A stretch of DNA of 34,309 bases from the NCBI GenBank assembly GCA_900319275.1, contig ONNS01000028.1, forward strand, positions 1 through 34,309, read 5' to 3'. Position numbers and translations under genes: made by a program. The notes beneath the pieces are model-generated. The model ran no database searches, had not been told where the DNA came from, and saw nothing but the letters and a program-made list of their open reading frames with translations. The DNA comes from an uncultured Eubacteriales bacterium. GTDB taxonomy: Bacteria; Bacillota; Clostridia; Oscillospirales; Oscillospiraceae. Positions 6,130-13,604 of the stretch are shown here, piece by piece (position 1 is the stretch's first letter; each line of letters begins with the position of its first letter).

Positions 6130-9100
6130 ATGAAAAGAACGATCCAACGCTTTCTGAGCATCACGCTGGCCCTGGCCCTCGTTTTGTCGTTTGCCGGGGT
6201 TTCCCTGGCCGTCGGCAGCGAGGCGGCCGTGACCGTTCAGCTGCTGCTGGCCGACCAGGCCGGTGCGGCAGGCTATGCGGCTTCGGCGGAGGACTTCGGT
6301 TCTTATCCCGTTGTCAGCTTCCAGGGCAAAAACGGATCCGATCAGGCCGCAGCCAGCGTCGCCGAGCTGCAGGCAAACGGCCTGTGTGTGACACCGCCCG
6401 CCGGCTTTGGCGTCGACAGCCTGTATCTGGCGGCTGACCCCGGCTTTGTTCCGAACAGCTCCGTCAAAAGCCTGACCGAGCTGGCCGAGATCGACAGCCA
6501 GACCCATGCGGTCTATGTGCCGGCCTCTGCATTTTATGATGGCAGCCAGACGAAATCCAACCGCGGAGAATCCTTCGGTCAGGTCTACATCGGCGACGCC
6601 GGCAGCTATACGCTGTTTGTGACGTTTGTCCGGCTGAGCGCCTCCGCCGAGGTCCGCGTCAGCTATCAGTCCGGCGAAGTCGCGCTGGGCGGCGATCTGG
6701 TGGACGGCGGCAACGAGAAGATCCTGCGCTATGCCTCCGACGCCGACCAGTCCGTGCCGCCGGAGAGCGGCATCCAGGCGCTGACGGTTTCCGACCTGCT
6801 CCCCGGTGTGGCTGAAAACGCCGGGCGGCGCTTCCTCGGCTGGAAGCTTGTCTATGCCAACGGCGCCGCTTATGATGTGGCGCCCGGCACGACTTTGGTC
6901 CCCTACACCAGCGCCGCGCTGATCGCCCAATGGGGCGAGACCGTCAGCGGCGGTGAGAGCGGTGCGCCGACCGACGTCACGGAGACGCCCGCTCCCCACG
7001 AGCACAGCTGGGACGCCGGCGTCGTTACGGTACAGCCCAGCTGCAGCGCCGAGGGCAGCGTTCTTTATACCTGCACGGTCTGCGGTGAGCAGACTACAGG
7101 CACGCTGCCTGTCACAGCCCACACGCTTGAACACCACGATGCGATCCCCGCCACCGAGCAGAGCGAGGGCAGCTATGAATACTGGCAGTGCAGCATCTGC
7201 GGAAAGCTTTTCTCTGACGCTGACGCGCTCTATGAGACCAGCGCCGACGCCCTCGTGATCCCCCGGCTTGCACACCAGCACGTCATGACCTTCCACGAGG
7301 CCGTTCCCGGCAACTGCACGACTCCCGGCAGCAGCGCCTATTACAGCTGCGAGGGCTGCCAGAAGCTCTTCGCCGACGAGGCCGGCACCCAGGAGATCAC
7401 ACTGGAGGACACCGTAGCTTACGGCGGCCACGATCTCGTGCATCACGATGCGATTGCCGCCACCGAGCAGAGTGAGGGCAGCATCGAGTATTGGCAGTGC
7501 AGCATCTGCGGACAGCTTTTCTCTGACGCTGACGCGGTCAATCTGACCAGCGCCGACGCTCTGGTGATCCCCCGGCTTGCACACCAGCACGTCATGACCT
7601 TCCACGAGGCCGTCCCCGGCAACTGCACGACCCCCGGCAGCAGCGCCTACTACAGCTGCGAGGGCTGCCAGAAGCTCTTCGCCGACGAGGCCGGCACCCA
7701 GGAGATCACGCCGGAGAGCACCGTTGCTTACGGCGACCATGATCTCATGCATCACGATGCGATTGCCGCCACCGAGCAGAGCGAAGGCAGCATCGAGTAC
7801 TGGCAGTGCAGCATCTGCCAGAAGCTCTTCTCTGACAGCGAGGCCTCGCAGGAGATCACAGCCGAGATGACCGTGGTGCCGAGACTTACGCATCAGCATA
7901 CGCTTGAAAAAACCGACGCAAAGAATCCCAGCTGCACCGAGCAGGGCAATATCGAGTTCTGGACCTGCACTGGCTGCGGCAAGCTCTTCTCCGACGCCGA
8001 GGCTGCCAATGAAATCAGCGCCGAGAGCACCGTGATCGCTATGACCGAGCACAGCTGGAATGAAGGCGTCGTCACGCTTGAGCCGACCGAGAGCACCGAG
8101 GGCGTGAAAACTTACACCTGCACCGTCTGCAACACAACGAAAACCGAGGCGATCCCTATCCTGGATGTCGAACCGGCTGCTTCGCCCACCGTCGAACCGA
8201 CAGCGGAACCGACTGCCGAGCCGACTGCCGAGCCTACAGCGGAACCGACTGCCGAGCCCACCGCGGAGCCCACCGCTGAACCTACTGCCGCACCGACGCC
8301 GGTGCCCGCGCCGTCAATCGGCAGCGAGATCGTCATCACCGACGCGCTCAGCCAGGCCGGTATCACGACCGTCCAGCAGGTAACCGATCTGATGAACCAG
8401 AAGGCGCAGACACTCGGCTGCGGCGCCGTCACGCTCTATGAAGTGACGATCCCCGCCGGCACGGCCTTCCCGCTGAGCATCACGCTCCCCTATCCGCAGG
8501 GTGTGGACACCAGCGCCGAGTTCAAGGTGCTGCACATGATCGCCGAGGGCGCGAGCGCCGGTGCGATCGAGGAGCTGGCAGCAACCAAGAGCAGCAGCGG
8601 TCTGACCGTCACGGTCAACAGCGCCTCGCCCTTCGCCGTCGCCACAGTCCCGACAGTCACCAACTACACGCTCAAAATGAGCGGCAACAGCGCCATCTCG
8701 GTTACGGTCGACGGCACGACCGGCAAGGTCTTTGCCAGCAAGCCCTATGATGGCACGCCGCTGATCCCGACGGGCGATATGTTCACCCTCTCTGATTCCA
8801 ACGGCAACACCGTCAGCGGCTACACGTTTACGGTCAGCTACAGCCCCAATGCCAATCCGACCACCGTGACAAACGGCAGTGTGGATATCACCTACAACGT
8901 CACCGAGCTGCGCGATGCAAGCGGCAATGTGGTAGCGGCGAACCGGTATACGGTCAGCCCTGTCACCGCGTCGCTCTCGATCACCAAGCGGCCGCTGACG
9001 CTCTCGGCCAGCTCTGCCAACAAGGTCTATGACGGCAGCGCCCTGACGCCGCCAGCGCCCGGCTATACCGTGACCGGCGGTTCGCTGGCCGCGGGTGAGA

Positions 9101-9948
9101 GCATCACCGGGATTTCCGTCACCGGATCGCAGACGCAGTACGGCTCGTCCCAGAGCGTGATCACAACCGGCAGCACCGTCATCAAGAAGGCCGACGGTAC
9201 CGAAACCACCAGCAACTATCAGCTCACGCTCAACCCCGGTACGCTTGAGGTCACCGCCCAGCCTGTCACGCCGATCACCGTTTCGGTCGGCAATGTCAGC
9301 AAGGTCTACGACGGTACGCCTTTGACGCTCTCGAACAGCAACGTCCAGGTCTTGAGCGGCACGCTGCCGGCGGGCAGCACGATCAACGCCGCGTTCAGCA
9401 CCGCCTCGCGTACAGTTGCCGGCAGTGACAGCGTCACGATCACCTCGATCAGCATCCGCGATGCCGCTGGCAACGATATCACCAACAGCTTCTCCATCAA
9501 CCGCCAGAGCGGCACGCTGACTGTGACAAAGCGCCCGCTGACGATCGAAACCTTCAGCAACAACAAGGTGTATGACGGCCGTCCGCTGACCAATATGACG
9601 ACGCCCGCTGTCACGGGCCGTCTTGACGGCGACCAGATCTCGCTGAAGATCACGGGCTCGCAGACCAACATCGGCTCGTCCCTGAATACGATCTCGGATC
9701 TGAAGATCACCCACGCGGCCAACCAGCAGGACGTGACAGCCAACTATGAGATCACCTACAAGCTCGGCACGCTGACCGTGACCGATGCCAACGGAAAGAT
9801 CACCACGCCGCGCACCGGCGATGAGAGCAACATCGTTCTCTGGATCGTGCTGATGGTCGTGGCCCTGGTGCTCGCTGTGGTCGTCTTCCTGATTCTCAAG
9901 CGCAGCAAACAGCCGAAAAAACAAGCAAAGCGCAAAAGTGACAAGTAA
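6130..9948 (+). CDS. Large sortase-anchored surface protein with CxxC repeats and MBG domains
   Basis: A 1272-residue exported protein. An N-terminal signal peptide (residues 1 to about 28) precedes a region of unknown fold and an InlB-like repeat near 230-272 (RRFLGWKLVYANG... LIAQW). Residues about 290-675 hold a Cys-rich array with eight CxxC motifs (CTVC, CSIC, CEGC, CTGC types), including a 103-residue unit repeated almost exactly. A TAEP-rich linker (about 680-727) follows, then a beta-domain ending SPFAVA, then several MBG-type domains with the KVYDG motif (about 845-1220). The C-terminus is a sorting signal: TPRTGD at 1226-1231, a transmembrane helix at about 1235-1256 and a Lys/Arg tail. 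The start at 6130 follows TGAGGTGATAAGC. The CxxC array suggests metal binding or disulfide stabilisation, but the ligand is unknown. The likely role is cell-wall adhesion. Confidence 0.9.
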   Translation: MKRTIQRFLSITLALALVLSFAGVSLAVGSEAAVTVQLLLADQAGAAGYAASAEDFGSYPVVSFQGKNGSDQAAASVAELQANGLCVTPPAGFGVDSLYLAADPGFVPNSSVKSLTELAEIDSQTHAVYVPASAFYDGSQTKSNRGESFGQVYIGDAGSYTLFVTFVRLSASAEVRVSYQSGEVALGGDLVDGGNEKILRYASDADQSVPPESGIQALTVSDLLPGVAENAGRRFLGWKLVYANGAAYDVAPGTTLVPYTSAALIAQWGETVSGGESGAPTDVTETPAPHEHSWDAGVVTVQPSCSAEGSVLYTCTVCGEQTTGTLPVTAHTLEHHDAIPATEQSEGSYEYWQCSICGKLFSDADALYETSADALVIPRLAHQHVMTFHEAVPGNCTTPGSSAYYSCEGCQKLFADEAGTQEITLEDTVAYGGHDLVHHDAIAATEQSEGSIEYWQCSICGQLFSDADAVNLTSADALVIPRLAHQHVMTFHEAVPGNCTTPGSSAYYSCEGCQKLFADEAGTQEITPESTVAYGDHDLMHHDAIAATEQSEGSIEYWQCSICQKLFSDSEASQEITAEMTVVPRLTHQHTLEKTDAKNPSCTEQGNIEFWTCTGCGKLFSDAEAANEISAESTVIAMTEHSWNEGVVTLEPTESTEGVKTYTCTVCNTTKTEAIPILDVEPAASPTVEPTAEPTAEPTAEPTAEPTAEPTAEPTAEPTAAPTPVPAPSIGSEIVITDALSQAGITTVQQVTDLMNQKAQTLGCGAVTLYEVTIPAGTAFPLSITLPYPQGVDTSAEFKVLHMIAEGASAGAIEELAATKSSSGLTVTVNSASPFAVATVPTVTNYTLKMSGNSAISVTVDGTTGKVFASKPYDGTPLIPTGDMFTLSDSNGNTVSGYTFTVSYSPNANPTTVTNGSVDITYNVTELRDASGNVVAANRYTVSPVTASLSITKRPLTLSASSANKVYDGSALTPPAPGYTVTGGSLAAGESITGISVTGSQTQYGSSQSVITTGSTVIKKADGTETTSNYQLTLNPGTLEVTAQPVTPITVSVGNVSKVYDGTPLTLSNSNVQVLSGTLPAGSTINAAFSTASRTVAGSDSVTITSISIRDAAGNDITNSFSINRQSGTLTVTKRPLTIETFSNNKVYDGRPLTNMTTPAVTGRLDGDQISLKITGSQTNIGSSLNTISDLKITHAANQQDVTANYEITYKLGTLTVTDANGKITTPRTGDESNIVLWIVLMVVALVLAVVVFLILKRSKQPKKQAKRKSDK
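7261..7709 (+). repeat. Near-identical 140-bp direct repeats inside the surface-protein gene
   Basis: The segment at 7261-7400 recurs at 7570-7709 with only a few silent changes, a period of 309 bp or 103 codons. Flanking HDAIAATEQSEGS-type sequences are also repeated, at lower identity. Exact in-frame repetition makes unit gain and loss by recombination likely. Confidence 0.9.
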
Positions 9949-9966
9949 ACCATCAAATAAACCGTA

Positions 9967-10006
9967 AAAAATATCCGGTGTCCGAAAACGGACACCGGAT
10001 ATTTTT
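9967..10006. terminator. Bidirectional terminator between the surface protein and rdgB
   Basis: A 17-bp perfect stem (AAAAATATCCGGTGTCC at 9967-9983, its complement at 9990-10006) with a GAAAAC loop. It has an A run on one side and a T run on the other, and so serves both convergent genes. Confidence 0.95.
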
Positions 10007-10015
10007 GTAAAAGGT

Positions 10016-10600
10016 TTATTCGCCGCGGTCGAGCTTTTCAACCAGTTCTTTGAGCGCCAGTGCGCGATGGCTGACGGCGTTTTTCTGCTCGCTCGTCATC
10101 TCGGCATTCGTCATGCCGAGCTCCGGCACATAGAACAGCGAATCATAGCCGAAGCCGTTGCTGCCGCGCTCCTCGGTACCGATCTCGCCGTAAAACTTTC
10201 CTTCGGCCGTCACCTCGCTGCCGTCGGGGCGCACGAGCGCGATCGCGCAGGTGAAGTGCGCGCCGCGATCCGTAACCCCCTGCAGCCGCTCGAGCAGCAG
10301 GCGGCGGTTGGCTGCGTCGTTGCCGTGCTCGCCGGCAAAGCGCGCGGAATAGATGCCCGGCGCCCCACCGAGCGCGTCGACACACAGTCCGCTGTCGTCG
10401 GCAAGCGCGCAGCAGCCGGAGAGTTCTGCGATCTCGCGCGCTTTCTTCTCGGCATTGGCCAGAAAGGTCTCGCCGTCCTCCACGGTCTCGTGCTCGATCC
10501 CGGCTTCACGCAGTGAAAGGATCTCTCCAAAGTAATCGCCCAGGATGGCTTTGATCTCCACCAGCTTGTGGGCGTTGTTCGAGGCAATGATCAGTTTCAT
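10016..10600 (-). CDS. rdgB: XTP/dITP diphosphatase (RdgB/HAM1 family)
   Basis: A 194-residue house-cleaning pyrophosphatase that hydrolyses dITP, XTP and related non-canonical purine triphosphates to monophosphates, keeping them out of DNA and RNA. The family signature is complete: the N-terminal IIASNNAHKLVEIKAIL loop, FLANAEKKARE, the metal-binding ALADDSGLCVDALGGAPGIYSARFAG, then GSNGFGYDSLFYVPE, and AEMTSEQKNAVSHRALAL near the end. The length is normal. The ATG at 10598-10600 follows AAGGAGAAACGAT. It lies 26 bases downstream of cls on the same strand and probably shares its transcript. The cls-rdgB pairing has no obvious metabolic logic. Confidence 0.97.
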   Translation of the reverse strand: MKLIIASNNAHKLVEIKAILGDYFGEILSLREAGIEHETVEDGETFLANAEKKAREIAELSGCCALADDSGLCVDALGGAPGIYSARFAGEHGNDAANRRLLLERLQGVTDRGAHFTCAIALVRPDGSEVTAEGKFYGEIGTEERGSNGFGYDSLFYVPELGMTNAEMTSEQKNAVSHRALALKELVEKLDRGE

Positions 10601-10626
10601 ATCGTTTCTCCTTGTTCTTTTTTTGC

Positions 10627-12210
10627 TTACAGCAGCGTTTCGGCGGCCTTCAGCAGCACGCCGGAGAGCCGGGTCAGCACGTTGAGATTGCGCAGATCCC
10701 TCGGCGTGACCTCATGACACAGGGCTGCCGTGGCCTGAAAATCGCTCTCCACGTCTCGAACGGCCTCTGTGCCGTACAGGTAGGCCGCGCACTCGAAGTG
10801 GTGGTAGAGACTGCGGTAGTCCAAATTGATCGTGCCGACGACAGCCCGGCAGTCGTCGCTGACGAAGCATTTGGCGTGGACAAAGCCCGGCGTGTATTCG
10901 TAGATTTTCACGCCGGCGCGCATCAACTGCGGATAGAAGGTCTTGGCGAGAGCATAGGGCATCTTTTTATCCGGGACCCCCGGCATGATGATCGACACCT
11001 CGACGCCGCGCTCCGCCGCGAAGCACAGTGCCGTCTCCAGCTCGCCGTCCAGGATCAGATACGGCGTCATGATGTGGACGTATCGCTGCGCGCGGTTGAG
11101 GATATCGATATACACCATCTCCCCGGCGCGGCTCCGCTCCAGCGGGCTGCTGGCGTAGGGAATCACAAAGCCGTCTCCCGCTGACGGTTCGGCTGCCTGT
11201 TCGGCATGGAGATAGGGCTCGTAAGTCGGCTCCTTTTCCGTCATATTCCAGTTTTGCAGGAACATCAGCGTGAAGCTGCGGGCCGCCTCACCGCGGATCA
11301 TCAGTCCGGTGTCCTTCCAGTGTCCGAAGACCTCCTCCAGGTTGATGTAGCGGTCGGCCAGATTGACCCCGCCGGTAAAAGCGGTATGTCCGTCGATGAC
11401 CAGGATCTTGCGGTGATCGCGGTAATTGTAGTGTGTTGACAGGAAGGGACGCAGCGGAGCAAACACCTTGCACTGGATGCCGAGCTGCTCGAGCTTTTTC
11501 GGATAATCCCGGGGCACAAAGAAAAATTCGTTCATACCGTCGTAGATCAGCCGCACCTCGACGCCCTCGGCGGCCTTGTGCGAGAGGAGCTCGAGCATCT
11601 CGCCGAGCATCTGCCCCTCCTGGATGATGAAGAACTCCAGGAAGATGAAGTGTTCGGCCTTTGCCATCTCCTCCATGATCCGGTCGAACATGTCTTCCCC
11701 CAGACGGAAATACTGTGTATTGCAGCCCCGGTAAACCGGAAAGCAGCCTGTGCGCGCCAGATAATGCGCGATCCCGGCCGAGGCCGGGTCTGCCTCTTCG
11801 AGCGCCGCCACGGTCTGCTCATCCTGCCTGAGCACATACCGAGTCTTTTCCACCTGTGCACGAAACAACTCACCCAGCCTGCGGTGGCCGAAGTTCATCT
11901 GTGTGAAGAAGAGGAATATCGTGCCGAAAATCGGCGTAATCATGATAAACACCAGCCAGGTGACCTTGCTCGAGGGGTCGTGTTCGCTGTTGAGAAGGTA
12001 GAGCACCATCACCGCGACAAACACACTCTGCACGGCAATCAACTGCGGCAGATAGCGGTTGAGCGCCAGAAAGGCCACCAGCAGCAGTGCGAACTGCAGC
12101 AGCAGCATCAGGGTGATCAGCCCCACGCGGCTGAACAGCACGCGAAAGAACCCCAGCCGTCCGCGTTTTAACAGCCGGATCCCGCGCGCCCTGACCGCAT
12201 GCTTCTCCAC
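10627..12210 (-). CDS. cls: Cardiolipin synthase
   Basis: A 527-residue membrane phospholipase-D-superfamily enzyme that condenses two phosphatidylglycerols (or a related pair) to cardiolipin and glycerol. Two N-terminal transmembrane helices (about residues 30-50 and 58-73) and a third hydrophobic segment (about 84-103, WLVFIMITPIFGTIFLFF) precede two HKD catalytic motifs: HRKILVID beginning at His266 with GGVNLADRY after it, and HAKCFVSD beginning at His445 followed by GTINLDYRS. The length is slightly above the usual 480-510, mostly through an Arg-rich N-terminus. The start is a GTG (12208-12210) preceded by GGGAGGGAG. It leads a two-gene unit with rdgB. Confidence 0.94.
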   Translation of the reverse strand: MEKHAVRARGIRLLKRGRLGFFRVLFSRVGLITLMLLLQFALLLVAFLALNRYLPQLIAVQSVFVAVMVLYLLNSEHDPSSKVTWLVFIMITPIFGTIFLFFTQMNFGHRRLGELFRAQVEKTRYVLRQDEQTVAALEEADPASAGIAHYLARTGCFPVYRGCNTQYFRLGEDMFDRIMEEMAKAEHFIFLEFFIIQEGQMLGEMLELLSHKAAEGVEVRLIYDGMNEFFFVPRDYPKKLEQLGIQCKVFAPLRPFLSTHYNYRDHRKILVIDGHTAFTGGVNLADRYINLEEVFGHWKDTGLMIRGEAARSFTLMFLQNWNMTEKEPTYEPYLHAEQAAEPSAGDGFVIPYASSPLERSRAGEMVYIDILNRAQRYVHIMTPYLILDGELETALCFAAERGVEVSIIMPGVPDKKMPYALAKTFYPQLMRAGVKIYEYTPGFVHAKCFVSDDCRAVVGTINLDYRSLYHHFECAAYLYGTEAVRDVESDFQATAALCHEVTPRDLRNLNVLTRLSGVLLKAAETLL

Positions 12211-12242
12211 CGTGCTCCCTCCCTTTGTCTGATATGTTCTTT

Positions 12243-12271
12243 ATCTTAAATCATTCTTTTTCCCGCGTCAA
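12243..12271 (-). promoter_or_regulatory. Promoter of cls-rdgB
   Basis: On the minus strand, TTGACG, a 17-base spacer and TAAGAT end about 33 bases before the cls start codon. Confidence 0.75.
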
Positions 12272-12290
12272 GAACACAGCGCAAAAATAC

Positions 12291-12344
12291 CCCGGGCATC
12301 CGGTAAGCTCCCGGCGAAAACCGGTGACCTTCCATCAGCCCGGG
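12291..12344. other. Orphan structured palindrome between cls and apbE promoters
   Basis: The 332 bases between cls and apbE hold the two promoters and this structure: outer arms CCCGGGC (12291-12297) and GCCCGGG (12338-12344) enclose an inner CCGGT/ACCGG helix with a CGAAAA turn. On the minus strand it is followed by GTATTTTTG, terminator-like, but no gene reads into it. On the plus strand it lies upstream of the apbE promoter. I do not match it to any riboswitch I know. Confidence 0.5.
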
Positions 12345-12446
12345 AAAAAGGGCCCACGGGGACAGTTTAGCATGCCATATGTTGATAATCCGTCGAAATC
12401 GTGTCTGTTTTCTCCGCTCGTCAGGGGAATATCGTTGATATACCTG

Positions 12447-12475
12447 TTTTCAAAAAAGAAAAACTGTGATATAAT
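12447..12475 (+). promoter_or_regulatory. Promoter of apbE-recG
   Basis: TTTTCA (12447-12452), a 17-base spacer and TATAAT (12470-12475), preceded by TGA as an extended -10. Confidence 0.7.
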
Positions 12476-12542
12476 TACATATTCGGGAATGCAAATCCAC
12501 ACCACGAATTGAAAAGATAACAGCACAAAAGGATTGATTGTT

Positions 12543-13604
12543 ATGAAGCACTTCTCTTTACTTACGCGCCTGACGGCGCTGCTGCTGTGCCTGATCATGG
12601 CACTCGCGCTCGGCGCCTGCGGCCAGGAGGCCGAGAGTTCCCAGACGCAGACCTTTGCAATGAACACGATCATCACGCTGACGGCCTACGGCAAGAACCG
12701 TGAGGCCGGACTCGACGCGGCCAAGAGCGTCATCTTCTCGATGGATGCGATGCTCGACCCGCAGATCGACACCAGCGTTGTCGCCGCCATGAACCGCGCC
12801 AACGGCGCTTCGACCGTCGTGCCCGGGCAGGTCGCGCGGATGATCGAGGTCGCCAAAGAAATCTATAAGCGCAGCGACGGCGCGCTCGACCCGACGATCT
12901 ACCCGCTGGTGCAGCTCTGGGGCTTTGTTGACCAGAAGTACTATGTCCCGAGTGACGAGGAGATCTCCCAGGCCAAAGGCCGGATGTGCTTTAACGACGT
13001 GACGCTGACAAGCTTCCCGGCCACGGGCACCTATACCGTCACAATGCCGGATTACGCCCGGATGACCTTTGGCGCCATCGGCAAGGGCTGTGCGGCCCAG
13101 TATGTCATCGACGCGATGCGCAATGCCGGCGTCAAGAGCGGCATCATCTCGCTCGGCGGCAACCTGCAGACGCTGGGGCTCAAGCCCGGCGGCAAGCTCT
13201 GGACCGTCGCCATCACCGACCCGAACGATCCGACCTCCTGGGTCGGCACGATCCAGACCGGGATCGAGGACGGGACCGTCGCCGTTGTCACCAGCGGTCC
13301 CTATCAGCAGAACTTCACCAAGAACAACAAATTCTACCACCACATTCTCAGTCCCAAGACCGGATATCCGACAAACAACACGCTCAATTCCGTCACGATC
13401 ATCTGCGAGGACGGCACCACGGCCGACGCCCTGTCCACCGCCATGTTTGTCCTCGGCAAGAACGCCGCACTCAATTACTGGCGCACCTACGGCGGCTTTG
13501 AGATGATCCTGATCACGAAGGACAACGAGATCACCTGCACCAAGGGTCTGCTGGAGAACTTCACGGTCTCCAACAAGAACTACACGCTGCGCTACGTCGA
13601 GTGA
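12543..13604 (+). CDS. apbE: FAD:protein FMN transferase, lipoprotein
   Basis: A 353-residue exported ApbE enzyme that splits FAD and attaches FMN covalently to Thr/Ser of FMN-binding proteins outside the membrane. The signal sequence ends in the lipobox ALGAC with Cys26 as the lipidated residue. The ApbE fold is visible from FAMNTIITLTAYG, through YKRSDGALDPTIYPLVQLWGF and FGAIGKGCAAQYVIDAMRNAGVKSGIISLGGN, to the C-terminal HHILSPKTGYPTNNTLNSVTIICEDGTTADALSTAMFVLG, which holds the flavin and metal site. The ATG at 12543 is preferred over a TTG nine bases upstream because AAAGGA sits at the right distance. The stop overlaps the recG start (TGATG). A plausible client, the FMN-binding reductase at 17765-20128, lies a few genes away. 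Confidence 0.95.
   Translation: MKHFSLLTRLTALLLCLIMALALGACGQEAESSQTQTFAMNTIITLTAYGKNREAGLDAAKSVIFSMDAMLDPQIDTSVVAAMNRANGASTVVPGQVARMIEVAKEIYKRSDGALDPTIYPLVQLWGFVDQKYYVPSDEEISQAKGRMCFNDVTLTSFPATGTYTVTMPDYARMTFGAIGKGCAAQYVIDAMRNAGVKSGIISLGGNLQTLGLKPGGKLWTVAITDPNDPTSWVGTIQTGIEDGTVAVVTSGPYQQNFTKNNKFYHHILSPKTGYPTNNTLNSVTIICEDGTTADALSTAMFVLGKNAALNYWRTYGGFEMILITKDNEITCTKGLLENFTVSNKNYTLRYVE

Noticed and set aside
6019-8052. 677-codon minus-strand open frame opposite the surface-protein gene
   Set aside because: Its repeats only mirror the CxxC repeats of the plus-strand gene, and it runs through the promoter and terminator at 6038-6100.
8314-10041. 575-codon minus-strand open frame overlapping the surface protein and rdgB
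   Set aside because: It overlaps two well-supported genes and a strong bidirectional terminator; the composition is that of an antisense shadow.
12291-12344. Riboswitch for cls or apbE
   Set aside because: The structure lies upstream of both predicted promoters and I cannot match it to FMN, TPP, guanidine or other known aptamer consensus sequences.
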